A stretch of DNA of 64,000 nt from JBBSNV01 sp964458605 (GTDB lineage Bacteria > Pseudomonadota > Alphaproteobacteria > Reyranellales > JAQSWP01), in contig CAYWLS010000010.1 in assembly GCA_964458605.1 (NCBI GenBank), positions 1-64,000 on the forward strand, given 5' to 3'. The notes beneath the pieces are model-generated. The model did not search any database. It was not told the origin of the DNA and was given only the letters and a program-made list of their open reading frames with translations. Below are positions 49,626 to 58,241 of the stretch, piece by piece. The translations under genes were made by a program, and so were the position numbers. Each line of letters starts with the position of its first letter. The first letter of the stretch is position 1.

Positions 49626-50501
49626 ATGGCGGCAATGGTCACCTTCATCGCCCGGCTGCGCCACGCGCCCTATCCCTATGACGGCCGCTTCGGCGACGAG
49701 GACCGGCCGTTCTTCGACACGGTGAAGAATGGCCGGCGCGCCCACACCACAATGCGCGACACGGTGTTCGCCGAGCGCCCGCATTACAGCGACGATCGCG
49801 TGCTGTTCCACGCGCCGCGCGGTTTCGATCCGGCCAGCCCCTTCCACATCGTCGTGTTCTTCCACGGCCACAATGCCGAACTGCACCGCACCGTGCTGGG
49901 CGAGTTGCAGATCGCCCGCCAGATCGACGCGGCGGGGGCCAACCTGCTGCTGATCGCGCCGCAACTGGCGCGCGATGCCGCCGATTCCGCCCCCGGCAAG
50001 CTCTATCGTCGTCTCGGCCTGAAGCGGCTGCTCGAGGAGGCGGGACCTCTGCTGGCCCGCCGCATCGCCGGCCTGCGCCCGGCGCGCCTGCACCGCGCGC
50101 CGATCGTGCTGGCCGCCTATAGCGGCGGCTATCGCGCCACCGCCTATTGCCTGGAGCGCGGCGGGGTGACCGCGCGGATCCGGGGCATCGTGCTGCTCGA
50201 CGCGCTCTATGGCGAGCAGGACCGGCTGGCGCGATGGATCGAACGGGGCGCGGGCTTTGCCTTCATGCTGGGCGGCCCGTCGACCGCCGCCGGCCACGAG
50301 GCGCTGCGGCGGCGGCTGACGGCGGCAGGGCTCGCGCCGCTGGACGCTCTGCCGCCCCGGCTGAAGCGGGGGGACGTCGTCATGCCCCTGACCGCCACTT
50401 CCCACAGCCGTTTGCCCGTTTCCGGCCCGCCGCAATGGCCGCTGGCGGCGGCTCTCCGGCTCGTTGACAGGAAAACCGCCCCCGCTCCAAATAAAGTTTG
50501 A
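49626..50501 (+). CDS. Alpha/beta-hydrolase-like protein
   Basis: A 291-residue protein with a possible alpha/beta-hydrolase core: IVVFFHGHNAELHRT (oxyanion-type HG), then IVLAAYSGGYRATAYCLERG with a GYSGG-like nucleophile elbow (AYSGG, Ser), and VLLDALYGEQDRLARWI. The final acid/histidine are less obvious (SHSRLPVSGP could supply the His). The start is ATG 49626; an ATG three codons on (49635) is equally possible. It follows the SpeE-like gene by 30 bp. Function unknown. Confidence 0.75.
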   Translation: MAAMVTFIARLRHAPYPYDGRFGDEDRPFFDTVKNGRRAHTTMRDTVFAERPHYSDDRVLFHAPRGFDPASPFHIVVFFHGHNAELHRTVLGELQIARQIDAAGANLLLIAPQLARDAADSAPGKLYRRLGLKRLLEEAGPLLARRIAGLRPARLHRAPIVLAAYSGGYRATAYCLERGGVTARIRGIVLLDALYGEQDRLARWIERGAGFAFMLGGPSTAAGHEALRRRLTAAGLAPLDALPPRLKRGDVVMPLTATSHSRLPVSGPPQWPLAAALRLVDRKTAPAPNKV

Positions 50502-50659
50502 CGCTATACCAATGGTTTACGTCTTTTGATGCAATATTGCCACATGGAATGTCCTTGTATGCTAGGCGTTGATCCCCATGTCATTTTAAGCTTGAACGCG
50601 GCAAATAAATCACGACTTCGCCTTATTTGAGACTGCCGCCGGACATATTTGGTTTTTAG

Positions 50660-50772
50660 CTTTTACGTGTCTCCCCCGGAGCGTGGTCCCCCCAAGCCAC
50701 GTTCCAGCCTCGACAGAAGAGGCAGCTTGGCCGCCATCTCAGCTCCCCCCGAGATGGCGGCCATTTCTTTTT
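50660..50772 (+). ncRNA. Possible small RNA or leader/attenuator with C-rich loops
   Basis: Three runs of five or six C lie in or next to hairpins: CTCCCCCGG, CGTGG-tccccccaag-CCACG (50682-50701) and the terminator loop AGCTCCCCCC. The structure ends in a strong intrinsic terminator 63 bp before ccmA. C-rich hairpin loops that can bind Shine-Dalgarno sequences are known in alphaproteobacterial small RNAs, which suggests either such an RNA or an attenuator of the ccm operon. No promoter was confirmed. Confidence 0.45.
50728..50772 (+). terminator. Intrinsic terminator upstream of ccmA
   Basis: A 13-bp perfect stem TGGCCGCCATCTC (50728-50740) / GAGATGGCGGCCA (50751-50763), ten-base loop rich in C, then TTTCTTTTT. 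It lies in the region ahead of ccmA and is not at the end of any recognised gene. Confidence 0.85.
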
Positions 50773-50835
50773 CGGGCCCAGGCCGCGCTCGCCATCGCTG
50801 CGACCGGCCGGCGCTTCCGTGCTATCAAGCCGGCG

Positions 50836-51489
50836 ATGGCGCCCCATTCCTACCCACCCGCCGAATTGCGTGCCGAACGGCTGGCCTGCCGCCGTGGCGG
50901 GCGCGTGGTGTTCGCCGGACTGTCCTTCGCCCTGGGTCCGGGCCAGGCCGTATTGCTGAGCGGCGCCAACGGCTCGGGCAAATCGAGCCTGCTGCGCCTG
51001 CTGGCCACGCTGGTCGCGCCGATCGAGGGCGTGCTGCGCTGGAACGGCGCGCCGGTGCCCGACGACATCGACGCCTATCGCACCGCGCTGCGTTTCGTGT
51101 CGCATCAGGATGCGGTCAAGCCGCTGCTGACAGTGCAGGAGAATCTCGCTTTCCTGTCCGGCCTGGCCGATCCCGCGCTGACGCCGGCGAAGCTCGATGC
51201 CGCGCTCGATGCGCTGGACATGCGGCCGCTGGCCCGACTGCCGGCGCGCCTGCTCTCGGCCGGGCAGCGCCGGCGGCTGGCGCTGTCCCGCCTGGCGGCC
51301 TCGCCGGCGCCGCTCTGGCTGCTCGACGAGCCGGGCAGCGGGCTCGATCGCGCCTCGCTGCAGCGCCTGCATGCGCTGATCGCCCATCATCGCGCCAGCG
51401 GCGGCATGGTGATCGCGTCCAGCCATGGCGACTTAGACCTGCCCCAGGCCCAGCCGCTCGACATGAACGCGCTGAGGCTCGACGCATGA
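50836..51489 (+). CDS. ccmA: Haem exporter ATPase CcmA
   Basis: The ATPase of the CcmABC haem-delivery complex, needed to release holo-CcmE. The 217-residue protein has Walker A LLSGANGSGKSSLLRL, the signature LLSAGQRRRLALS, Walker B PLWLLDEPGSGLD and the H-loop VIASSHGDL. ATG 50836 begins MAPHSYPPAELRAERL; longer frames run into the terminator region. The stop overlaps ccmB by ATGA. Confidence 0.95.
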   Translation: MAPHSYPPAELRAERLACRRGGRVVFAGLSFALGPGQAVLLSGANGSGKSSLLRLLATLVAPIEGVLRWNGAPVPDDIDAYRTALRFVSHQDAVKPLLTVQENLAFLSGLADPALTPAKLDAALDALDMRPLARLPARLLSAGQRRRLALSRLAASPAPLWLLDEPGSGLDRASLQRLHALIAHHRASGGMVIASSHGDLDLPQAQPLDMNALRLDA

Positions 51490-52145
51490 GCCGCTTCGTG
51501 CTGTTGCTGCGGCTCGATCTTGCCCTGTCGCTGCGCCAGTGGAGCGACGGGCTGACGGTGGTGGTGTTCTTCCTGCTGGCGGTGTCTTTGTTTCCTCTTG
51601 GCGTCGGACCCGACCTGAAGCTGCTGGCGCAGATCGCGCCCGGCATTCTGTGGGTCGGCGCGCTGTTCGCCGCGACCCTGTCGTTCGAGCGGCTCTATCA
51701 CGCCGACTACGAAGACGGCACGTTGGACCAGATCCTTCTGGCCGCGGCGCCGCTGCAGCTGCTGGTGCTGGCGCGCTGCCTGGCGCATTGGCTGGTGACC
51801 GGCCTGCCGCTCTGCCTGACGGCGGCACTGCTGGGGCTGATGCTCGATCTGCCGGGCGCCTATTTTCCCGGCCTGATCCTCGCCCTGCTGCTGGGTACGC
51901 CGACGCTCAGCCTGCTGGGCGCGCTGGGCGCCGCGCTCACCTTGGGGGCGCGCCGGTCGGGCGCCCTGGTGCCGGTGCTGATCCTGCCGCTCTGCGTGCC
52001 GGCGCTGATTTTCGGCGTCGCCGCCGGCGGGTCGGCGATCGATGCCGCCGAAATGCCGCTCACGGTATTGAGTGCCCTGTTTCTGGCCGCCGTGGCGCTG
52101 GTGCCCTGGGCCATTGCCGCAGCCTTGCGCAACGCCGCCGAATAG
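51486..52145 (+). CDS. ccmB: Haem exporter permease CcmB
   Basis: A 219-residue membrane protein with six predicted helices, the transmembrane partner of CcmA. It begins MSRFVLLLRLDLALSLRQWS and shows the family segment ILWVGALFAATLSFERLYHADYEDGTLDQILL, which is the CcmB signature, then PLPLLILPLCVPALIFG-type helices. Its start overlaps the ccmA stop and ccmC follows after 17 bp, so the three form one transcript. Confidence 0.96.
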   Translation: MSRFVLLLRLDLALSLRQWSDGLTVVVFFLLAVSLFPLGVGPDLKLLAQIAPGILWVGALFAATLSFERLYHADYEDGTLDQILLAAAPLQLLVLARCLAHWLVTGLPLCLTAALLGLMLDLPGAYFPGLILALLLGTPTLSLLGALGAALTLGARRSGALVPVLILPLCVPALIFGVAAGGSAIDAAEMPLTVLSALFLAAVALVPWAIAAALRNAAE

Positions 52146-52162
52146 GCTTGATTCACGGCCGC

Positions 52163-52891
52163 ATGAACCTCCACCGCCTGGCCAATCCCAACCGCTTCCT
52201 GCGGTTCAGTCGGCGCGTCGTGCCGGTGGCCGGGGTCGGCGCTGTCGCGCTGCTGGCCTGGGGCCTCTATCTCGCCTTGGCCGTGGCGCCGCCCGATTAC
52301 CAGCAGGGCCAGAGCGTTCGCATCATGTTCGTCCATGTGCCTTCGGCCTGGATGGCGATGCTGACCTATGGCGTGCTGGCAGCCTGCGGCGCGGCGCTGC
52401 TGGTTTGGAAGCATCCGCTGGCGGAAGTGGCGCAGCGCGCGGCCGCCCCGATCGGCGCCGCCTTCACCTTTGTCTGCCTGGTGACCGGCTCGCTATGGGG
52501 CAAGCCGACCTGGGGCACGTGGTGGGTATGGGACGCCCGGCTGACCTCGATGCTGGTGCTGTTCTTCTTCTATGTCGGTCACATGGCGCTGAGCCATGCG
52601 TTCGACGACGAGCAACGCGGGGCGCGCGCTGCCGCGGTATTGGCCCTGGTCGGCGTGGTCAACCTGCCGATCATCAAATTCTCGGTCGACTGGTGGTACA
52701 CCCTGCACCAGCCGGAAAGCATCTTTCGCGCCGGCGGACCCACCATCGACCCCTCGATGCTGACGCCTTTATTCGTTATGGCGCTGGGGTTTTTATGCTA
52801 TTTCATTGCCGTTTTCCTGCTGCGTATCGAGGCTGGATTGGCCGGGCGCAGACTGGAAACGCAAACCCGTCTCATCGGTCGTCCATACTGA
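52163..52891 (+). CDS. ccmC: Haem lyase-associated protein CcmC
   Basis: A 242-residue membrane protein that presents haem to CcmE. The tryptophan-rich WWD domain is present as WGKPTWGTWWVWDARLTS, flanked by histidines in VRIMFVHVPSAWMAML and in HMALSHAF, and six helices. In standard clusters ccmD follows; here a small secreted protein and two porins come first, and ccmD is about 5.2 kb away. Confidence 0.97.
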   Translation: MNLHRLANPNRFLRFSRRVVPVAGVGAVALLAWGLYLALAVAPPDYQQGQSVRIMFVHVPSAWMAMLTYGVLAACGAALLVWKHPLAEVAQRAAAPIGAAFTFVCLVTGSLWGKPTWGTWWVWDARLTSMLVLFFFYVGHMALSHAFDDEQRGARAAAVLALVGVVNLPIIKFSVDWWYTLHQPESIFRAGGPTIDPSMLTPLFVMALGFLCYFIAVFLLRIEAGLAGRRLETQTRLIGRPY

Positions 52892-52936
52892 ACCAGACGC
52901 TATCGGCAAAGGTTCGGCCCAGGGAGTAGTCGTGCA

Positions 52937-53422
52937 ATGCTGATGTCCTGTCGCTCCGTTGTCGCTCTGACCGCCGCCCTGCTTCTGGGCGCTCAACCCG
53001 CCCTTGCTCAAGGCTGCCGCGGCGCCGAGGAAATGCAGGCCATCTCCATCCGCGCGCTGCATACCGAGCTGATGGTCTCCGCCCTGGCCTGTATAGGCCA
53101 GACCGAGGACAGCTTCCGCAACCGCTACGGCAGTTACGTGCAGAAGTTCAGCTCCGATCTGGTGCAGAACGGCGTCGTGATGAAGAGGCATTTCGGCCGC
53201 GGCATCGACCAGTTCGTCACCCAGCTGGCCAACGTGATCGCCCAGCGCAGCAAGAATGATCCGCAGTTCTGCACCGAACTCGACAACAAGCTGAACGTGG
53301 CGATGCAACCGGCCACCACCAGCATCTACCAGATCCCGCCGGCCTACGATTACAGCGCCCAGCTCGGGCTGCATCCCTGCGCCACCGCGGTCAAGCCGTC
53401 GGCCCCGACGACCAAGAAATAG
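52937..53422 (+). CDS. Hypothetical exported protein
   Basis: A 161-residue protein with a signal peptide (SVVALTAALLLGAQPALA, cleavage before QGCRG) and a mature domain with cysteines in CRGAEE, ALACIGQ, FCTELDN and HPCATAV; two predicted disulfides are likely. Helical region with RNRYGSYVQKFSSDLV. I recognise no family. It follows ccmC by 45 bp and may be cotranscribed, but it is not a standard Ccm component. Start ATG 52937, or 52943. Confidence 0.7.
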   Translation: MLMSCRSVVALTAALLLGAQPALAQGCRGAEEMQAISIRALHTELMVSALACIGQTEDSFRNRYGSYVQKFSSDLVQNGVVMKRHFGRGIDQFVTQLANVIAQRSKNDPQFCTELDNKLNVAMQPATTSIYQIPPAYDYSAQLGLHPCATAVKPSAPTTKK

Positions 53423-53470
53423 CAAGCCGGTCGGACGGCGTGACCAGCTCCGCCGCATTTTCCGCCGCAA

Positions 53471-53503
53471 AACAAAAGGGCGACCCCAGAGGGTCGCCCT
53501 TCG
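53471..53503 (-). terminator. Intrinsic terminator at the end of the first OmpA-type gene
   Basis: Stem AAGGGCGACCC (53476-53486) / GGGTCGCCCTT (53491-53501) with a four-base loop. On the minus strand it is followed by TTGTTTT, so it ends the porin transcript; the plus-strand side has only a weak T run for the secreted-protein gene. Confidence 0.82.
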
Positions 53504-53529
53504 TATTTGCAGCCGGTGCGGATCGTCTT

Positions 53530-53580
53530 GGACGGCGATCTCGACTGGACGACGATCTCGCCTAGATGACGATCTCGACG
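53530..53580. repeat. Triplicated 17-bp direct repeat around the stop of an OmpA-type gene
   Basis: Three head-to-tail 17-mers of the form GGACGNCGATCTCGNCT, at 53530-53546, 53547-53563 and 53564-53580. The last unit overlaps the final codons (VEIVI) and stop of the first OmpA-type gene, so the repeats look like duplicated copies of the gene end. Confidence 0.75.
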
Positions 53581-55004
53581 CGGCGGTTCTGCGGCTCGCG
53601 CACGCCGTCGGCGGTCGGCACCAGCGGCTGGCTCTCGCCCTTGCCGATGACGACGATGGCCGAAGCGGGGATGCCCTGCTTGATCATGTTGGCCTTGACC
53701 GCCTCGGCACGACGCAGCGACAGCGCCATGTTGTACTGCTCGCTGCCCGAACGGTCGGTATGGCCGGTCAGGGTGACGCGGGCGGAGTTGCCGGCCTTGG
53801 CGGCGGCGACGGCGTCGTTGATGGTCTTCTGCGCCTGCGCCGTGATGTTCGACTTGTCGAAGTCGAAGAACACGATGAAGCTATTGTTGACCTTGGCCGG
53901 CGGCGGGGGCGGCGGCGGCGCGACCGGCGCGGCCGGCGCCGAACCGAAGGTCGCCACCAGGCGCACGAACGGACCGTGGAACATCTGGTCCGAGGAGTGG
54001 GTGGTGTCGCCGAACGACCCGCCCAGACCGTAGACCGGCGCATCGCTGCTCACGCCCCACCACTTCTCGGCGCGATAGCCGAGCTGGATGCCGACGGTCG
54101 AGCCGGCACCGGCGTTGAAGTTGTAGCCGACGCCAAGTTCGCCTTCGACGGTCGGCACCCACTTGTTCTTCTTCTTGTCGGTGGTCGAGCCGCCAAACGA
54201 GGTCGTCTCGGCTGGCGCGCCGCGATCGGTCCCGAACACCGACAGGGAGCGCTGGTCCTTGTACTTGCCGTACAGCATCGCACCGGACAGGCTGCCGAAG
54301 ATGTTGAAGCCGCTGGCGCCAACGGCGAACTGACCGTTCATGCCCAGGCGCGGGCCGATGCCCGAGAACGTCGTCTTGCGCTTGACCGAAGCCTGAGCGG
54401 TGCCGGAGACGGTGTTGCCGTCGAACACCGCCGTACCGCTGCCCGACACGCTGCCGGTGGCCTTCTGGTTGAAGTGGGCATAGCGCACGCCGCCGAACAG
54501 ACGCAGGTTGGAGCCGGCGCCCATTGTGAAGTTGTAGCCGGCCTCGAAGTCGGCGACCTGGTAGTCGAGCTTGACCTTCAGGCTCTGCTGGACATTTCCG
54601 TCCAGGGTGACGTCGATGCCGTCATTGGTGCGAATGGTGAAGTCGGTATCGACCGAGTAGTTGGCGCTCTTGTTCTTGCCCTTGAGCCAGCCACCGGAAC
54701 CGCCGACGCCGACATCCCAGTTGTTGTTGAAGCGATAGCCCAGCATCGCCTTGCCGCCCCAGCCCTTGTCGGCCCGGCCGTTGAGCGGCGAAACCGTGGC
54801 GGGAACGACGCCCGGCGCCGGAATGGTGAAGCCGAACGGCAGATCCGAGGACTTGTCGCCGCGGTTCCACATATAGCGGCCTTCGAGCGACAGATAGACA
54901 CCCGGGCCGGAGGAATACATCTGCGCCTGAGCGCTGTAGCCAACGACGATCGCCGCGCCGGCAACGCCCGACAGCAAGCCTGCCTTCAACAGTGTCCGTT
55001 TCAT
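53562..55004 (-). CDS. OmpA-family outer-membrane protein, Lpg1974-like barrel (copy 1)
   Basis: A 480-residue outer-membrane protein with signal peptide (LLKAGLLSGVAGAAIVVGY), a beta-barrel domain of about 330 residues (VYLSLEGRYMWNRGDKSS, AMLGYRFNNNWDVGVGGSGG, LRLFGGVRYAHFNQ, GIGPRLGMNGQF) that resembles Lpg1974-type porins, a Pro-rich hinge (APVAPPPPPPPAK) and a C-terminal OmpA peptidoglycan-binding domain: FFDFDKSNITAQAQ, TLTGHTDRSGSEQYN and LSLRRAEAVKANMI. ATG 55004 has GGGGGAGT before it. Paralogue of the next gene. Confidence 0.88.
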   Translation of the reverse strand: MKRTLLKAGLLSGVAGAAIVVGYSAQAQMYSSGPGVYLSLEGRYMWNRGDKSSDLPFGFTIPAPGVVPATVSPLNGRADKGWGGKAMLGYRFNNNWDVGVGGSGGWLKGKNKSANYSVDTDFTIRTNDGIDVTLDGNVQQSLKVKLDYQVADFEAGYNFTMGAGSNLRLFGGVRYAHFNQKATGSVSGSGTAVFDGNTVSGTAQASVKRKTTFSGIGPRLGMNGQFAVGASGFNIFGSLSGAMLYGKYKDQRSLSVFGTDRGAPAETTSFGGSTTDKKKNKWVPTVEGELGVGYNFNAGAGSTVGIQLGYRAEKWWGVSSDAPVYGLGGSFGDTTHSSDQMFHGPFVRLVATFGSAPAAPVAPPPPPPPAKVNNSFIVFFDFDKSNITAQAQKTINDAVAAAKAGNSARVTLTGHTDRSGSEQYNMALSLRRAEAVKANMIKQGIPASAIVVIGKGESQPLVPTADGVREPQNRRVEIVI

Positions 55005-55230
55005 CTGACTCCCCCTTCGTCGCACGACGTGTGAAAAATTAGTGAAAAGCATAATCGCTGGAGGCATTGAGTACCGAAACGGGACCTCAGGGACAATACC
55101 CCGTTGGCATTACATGACAATTCAAAGGAGGGCGTGACTATTTTGCATCGATCCTGACGGCTTCTACCGCAGTTTGTTGATTTTAACTATTATTTAGTTA
55201 ATCGGTCACCGTATTCTCGGCCAGATCGGG

Positions 55231-55270
55231 CAAAGAAAAAGGGCGGCACCCGAATCTCCGGGGGCCGCCC
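55231..55270 (-). terminator. Intrinsic terminator of the second OmpA-type gene
   Basis: Stem GGGCGGC (55241-55247) / GCCGCCC (55264-55270) with inner pairs CCCG...CGGG, followed on the minus strand by TTTTTCTTTG. It lies 34 bp beyond the stop of the second porin. Confidence 0.78.
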
Positions 55271-55303
55271 TCGCTGGTTGAATGCGTCTATGGCCGTAAG
55301 AGC

Positions 55304-56656
55304 TTAGATGACGATTTCGACGCGGCGGTTCTGCGGTTCGCGCACGCCGTCGGCGGTCGGCACCAGCGGCTGGCTCTCGCCCTTGCCGATCACCACGATG
55401 GCGCTGGCTGGGATACCGTCGCGGATCATCGCCGCCTTGACCGCTTCGGCGCGGCGCAGCGACAGGGCCATGTTGTACTGCTCCGAGCCCGAGCGATCGG
55501 TGTGGCCGGTCAGGGTGACGCGCGTGGAATTGCCGGCCTTGGCGGCGGCGACGGCGTCGTTGATCGTCTTCTGGCCTTCGCTGGTGATGTTCGACCGGTC
55601 GAAGTCGAAGAACACGATGAAGCTCTTCTTGGCGATGGCCGGCGACGGGGCCGGCGGCGGGGGCGAGGCGATCGGCGCGGGAGCCGGGGCGCCGAAAGTC
55701 GCGACCAGGCGCACGAACGGGCCGTGCGTGAACTGATCCGACGAGTGCGACGACTGGCTCGGCGACAGCACGTCGGCGTCGCTGCTCACGCCCCACCATT
55801 TCTCGCCGCGATAGCCCAGCTGCAAGCCCAACGTGGTGCCGCCGCTGGTGTTGAAGTTGTAGCCGACGCCGACTTCACCCTCGGCATTGGGCACCCATTT
55901 GTGCTTGCTGCGGTCGGTATAGGAGGTGCCGGTCGGCGTCGCCAGGCCGGACGCGCCGACGCTGTGGCTGTCCTTGTACTTGCCGTACAGCATGGCGCCG
56001 GACAGGCTGCCGAACAGATTGAAGCCGCTATTGCCCAGGCCGAAGGTGCCGTTGACGCCCAGCCGCGGGCCGACGCCCCAGAAGGTCGTCTTGCGCTTGC
56101 CGCCCACGTGGTCGTAGCCGCTGATCGTGGTGGTGCCGTCGAGCGAGGCATTGGCGGTCTGGTTGAAGTGGGCAAAGCGCACGCCGCCGAACAGGCGCAG
56201 ATTGGAGTTCTGGCCCATGGTCCAGTTGTAGCCGGCCTCGAAATCGGCGACCTGGTAGCGCAGCTTGACCTTCTCGTTGCTCGAGGTCAGCACGCCGGTC
56301 TCCGGTCCGTCGGTGGCGATGAAGCCGTTGCCGCTTTCCTTGCCTTTCAGCCAGTTGGCGGCGAAGCCGACGCCCACATCCCAGTTGCCGGTGAAGCGAT
56401 AGCCCAGCATCGCCTTGCCGCCCCAGCCCTTGTCGGCGCGGGCGCCCGGACCGGACGTGCTGATGGCGATCGGCGTGGCGATCGGGCCGTACGAGCCGAC
56501 CTTGTCGCCGCGGTTCCACATGTAGCGGCCTTCGGCCGACAGATAGAAGCCCGGGCCGGTGGAGTACATCTGCGCGTTGGCGGTCGCGCCGAAGGCGATC
56601 AGCGCTGCTGCCGCAGTGCCTGACAGCAATACGGATTTGAGAACGGTTCTGGACAT
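55304..56656 (-). CDS. OmpA-family outer-membrane protein, Lpg1974-like barrel (copy 2)
   Basis: A 450-residue paralogue of the neighbouring porin, with the same architecture: signal peptide (MSRTVLKSVLLSGTAAAALI), barrel (FYLSAEGRYMWNRGDKVGS, AMLGYRFTGNWDVGVGFAAN, GVGPRLGVNGTFGLGN), a hinge with PSPAIAKK and OmpA domain FFDFDRSNITSEGQ, TLTGHTDRSGSEQYN. The last 100 residues are nearly identical between the two, the barrels diverge more. ATG 56656 follows GGGGAT. A probable promoter lies upstream in an A/T-rich area near 56805-56830. Confidence 0.88.
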   Translation of the reverse strand: MSRTVLKSVLLSGTAAAALIAFGATANAQMYSTGPGFYLSAEGRYMWNRGDKVGSYGPIATPIAISTSGPGARADKGWGGKAMLGYRFTGNWDVGVGFAANWLKGKESGNGFIATDGPETGVLTSSNEKVKLRYQVADFEAGYNWTMGQNSNLRLFGGVRFAHFNQTANASLDGTTTISGYDHVGGKRKTTFWGVGPRLGVNGTFGLGNSGFNLFGSLSGAMLYGKYKDSHSVGASGLATPTGTSYTDRSKHKWVPNAEGEVGVGYNFNTSGGTTLGLQLGYRGEKWWGVSSDADVLSPSQSSHSSDQFTHGPFVRLVATFGAPAPAPIASPPPPAPSPAIAKKSFIVFFDFDRSNITSEGQKTINDAVAAAKAGNSTRVTLTGHTDRSGSEQYNMALSLRRAEAVKAAMIRDGIPASAIVVIGKGESQPLVPTADGVREPQNRRVEIVI

Positions 56657-56907
56657 GCGGCATCCCCTTGAACTTGAACAACGGAAAAAAGCGGAACTGA
56701 CGCCTCCATGGCGTCAGACGGCTTACGGGCGATGCGCTGCGGCGCTCCCCCGATTCCCGATATCGCCTCAGCTTTGGGGCAATCCTGTGACGCAAAAAGC
56801 ACAGCAACGGCTATATATTACCGTGCCTTAGCGATTGTTCTGACGGTGCCGATTTAAGACGCCGATTTGTCGGCGAACGAAGCTGGCGGCGGCGGAAATC
56901 CGTCCGG

Positions 56908-57807
56908 TCAGGCCGTGGCAAGCGCCGCCTTGCGGCTGGCCACCGGATTGCGCAGGAAGGCTTCGGCCTCGGGCAGGTAGCCGAACCGCGCCATCTGCTC
57001 GCCATGCTCCTTGATGATGCGCTTGATCTGGTTGACCGACAGCTCGTACTTCCACTGCCCCGCTTTGCCTTCGCGGAAGAACTTCTCCGCATGCTTGGGC
57101 CGTTCCCGGAAGCCTTCCTTCTTTTCCATTTCCTGCAGCGCCTTGAAGGAGGACATGTCGATGGCGGTGCGCAGGCGCAGCGCATCGCGCGGCAGGTGCA
57201 GGAATTCCACCAGATCGCCGAAAGTGTCGAACGGCCGGTCCAGCATATCCTCGTAGCGCATGACGAACATCGAGGGGTTGGGCCGCCGCGTCCATGAGAA
57301 GACGTGCTCGGTCCACGAACCCTGGATCTGGAACACCGACTTCTCGTTGGTCGGGAACAGATATCCCTTCTCGGCCATGACCTCGATGATCTCGTCGATC
57401 GTCATGTTCATGTGGAAGGAATAGGAAATCGCCACGTCCAGCGGGTTGCGCACGATATAGACGGCGCCGGCGGTATATTGCGGGGTGTGCAGCGGCACCC
57501 CGTCATGAACGACCAAAGCGTTGTGAGTCTTGAGGAAAATGAAGCCTTCGGTCTGATCGTGGATGAATTTATGGGCCTTGGGCCGGGCGATGGTCAGCTC
57601 CGCGTGGGTGGCTTCCTTGACCGGCTTGCCGAGCACCTCCTCGTACCACATGTGGCCATTGTCGCTGCTCGACAGGGCATTCATCTTGTTGATGTCGTAG
57701 CCGCCCTCGTTGGCCTCTTCCGCCTGCTTGATGAAATTGTGCAGGAAGGCGCGCGTCCAGGTGTTGCCCGACTTGGGATAGGACGCCAGCCAGATAATGC
57801 CGCCCAC
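56908..57807 (-). CDS. Sulfotransferase family protein
   Basis: A 299-residue cytosolic sulfotransferase. The PAPS 5'-phosphate-binding loop is WLASYPKSGNTWTRAFL and the 3'-phosphate site is VYIVRNPLDVAISYSFHM. A catalytic histidine is probably in FLKTHNALV. It lies between the porin genes and ccmD, with no obvious link to either. The start is a GTG at 57807 preceded by AGGAG at nine bases. Substrate unknown; possible targets are glycans or lipids. Confidence 0.9.
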   Translation of the reverse strand: MGGIIWLASYPKSGNTWTRAFLHNFIKQAEEANEGGYDINKMNALSSSDNGHMWYEEVLGKPVKEATHAELTIARPKAHKFIHDQTEGFIFLKTHNALVVHDGVPLHTPQYTAGAVYIVRNPLDVAISYSFHMNMTIDEIIEVMAEKGYLFPTNEKSVFQIQGSWTEHVFSWTRRPNPSMFVMRYEDMLDRPFDTFGDLVEFLHLPRDALRLRTAIDMSSFKALQEMEKKEGFRERPKHAEKFFREGKAGQWKYELSVNQIKRIIKEHGEQMARFGYLPEAEAFLRNPVASRKAALATA

Positions 57808-58063
57808 CGTGTGAACTCCTTAACCGCGCCGATTGACCTCGGCCTAGAATATCCTGTCGGCCCAGATGCCGCAAACCGGCGGCCCCACGCCGGACGCGGC
57901 ATTGCCCCGCCAAGCTGCCGCATTGCCCGGGGCGGCCGAACTTGCCATATCGGGCGCACCCGCTTGCGGCGGGCCCGCTTCCGGACCGCAACGCTGGCCA
58001 GGGACGGTCATATACTGGCCAAAACGGGCATTTTGCGGGCTAGGGCCCGATCGAGGACGATGC

Positions 58064-58234
58064 ATGGGCGAGTTTTGGGCGATGGGCGGATATGCGGCCT
58101 ATGTCTGGCCGGCCTTCGCCGTCACCATCCTGGTGCTGGGTGGGCTGGCGTGGCAGAGCTGGGCCAGCCGGCGCCGGCTGCGCCGCGCACTCGATGCGCT
58201 GGATCAAACCGCCCGGCCGGCGCCCAAGGCATAA
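58064..58234 (+). CDS. ccmD: Haem exporter protein CcmD
   Basis: A 56-residue single-helix protein beginning MGEFWAMGGYAAYVWPAFAV, with the family pattern (Y-VWPA) and a charged tail RRRLRRALDALDQ. It stabilises CcmABC with CcmE. It starts the second part of the ccm cluster, ahead of ccmE by 7 bp. Too small for many gene callers, but position and sequence fit. Confidence 0.9.
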   Translation: MGEFWAMGGYAAYVWPAFAVTILVLGGLAWQSWASRRRLRRALDALDQTARPAPKA

Positions 58235-58241
58235 CCAGGCC

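Larger units (their letters stand above)
50502..50835. other. Upstream region of ccmA, A/T-rich then structured
   Basis: 334 bp without a gene. The left half (50502-50665) is unusually A/T-rich and should hold the promoter. The right half carries hairpins and an intrinsic terminator described separately. No protein is credible here. Confidence 0.55.

Noticed and set aside
45993..50435. A 1480-codon open frame on the minus strand
   Set aside because: It is antisense to the isoaspartyl-like, SpeE-like and hydrolase genes and reads as low-complexity Arg/His/Gly/Asp-rich sequence, typical of antisense frames in GC-rich coding DNA.
57808..58063. Possible gene between the sulfotransferase and ccmD
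   Set aside because: No frame with a ribosome site or recognisable composition; only GC-rich intergenic sequence was seen.
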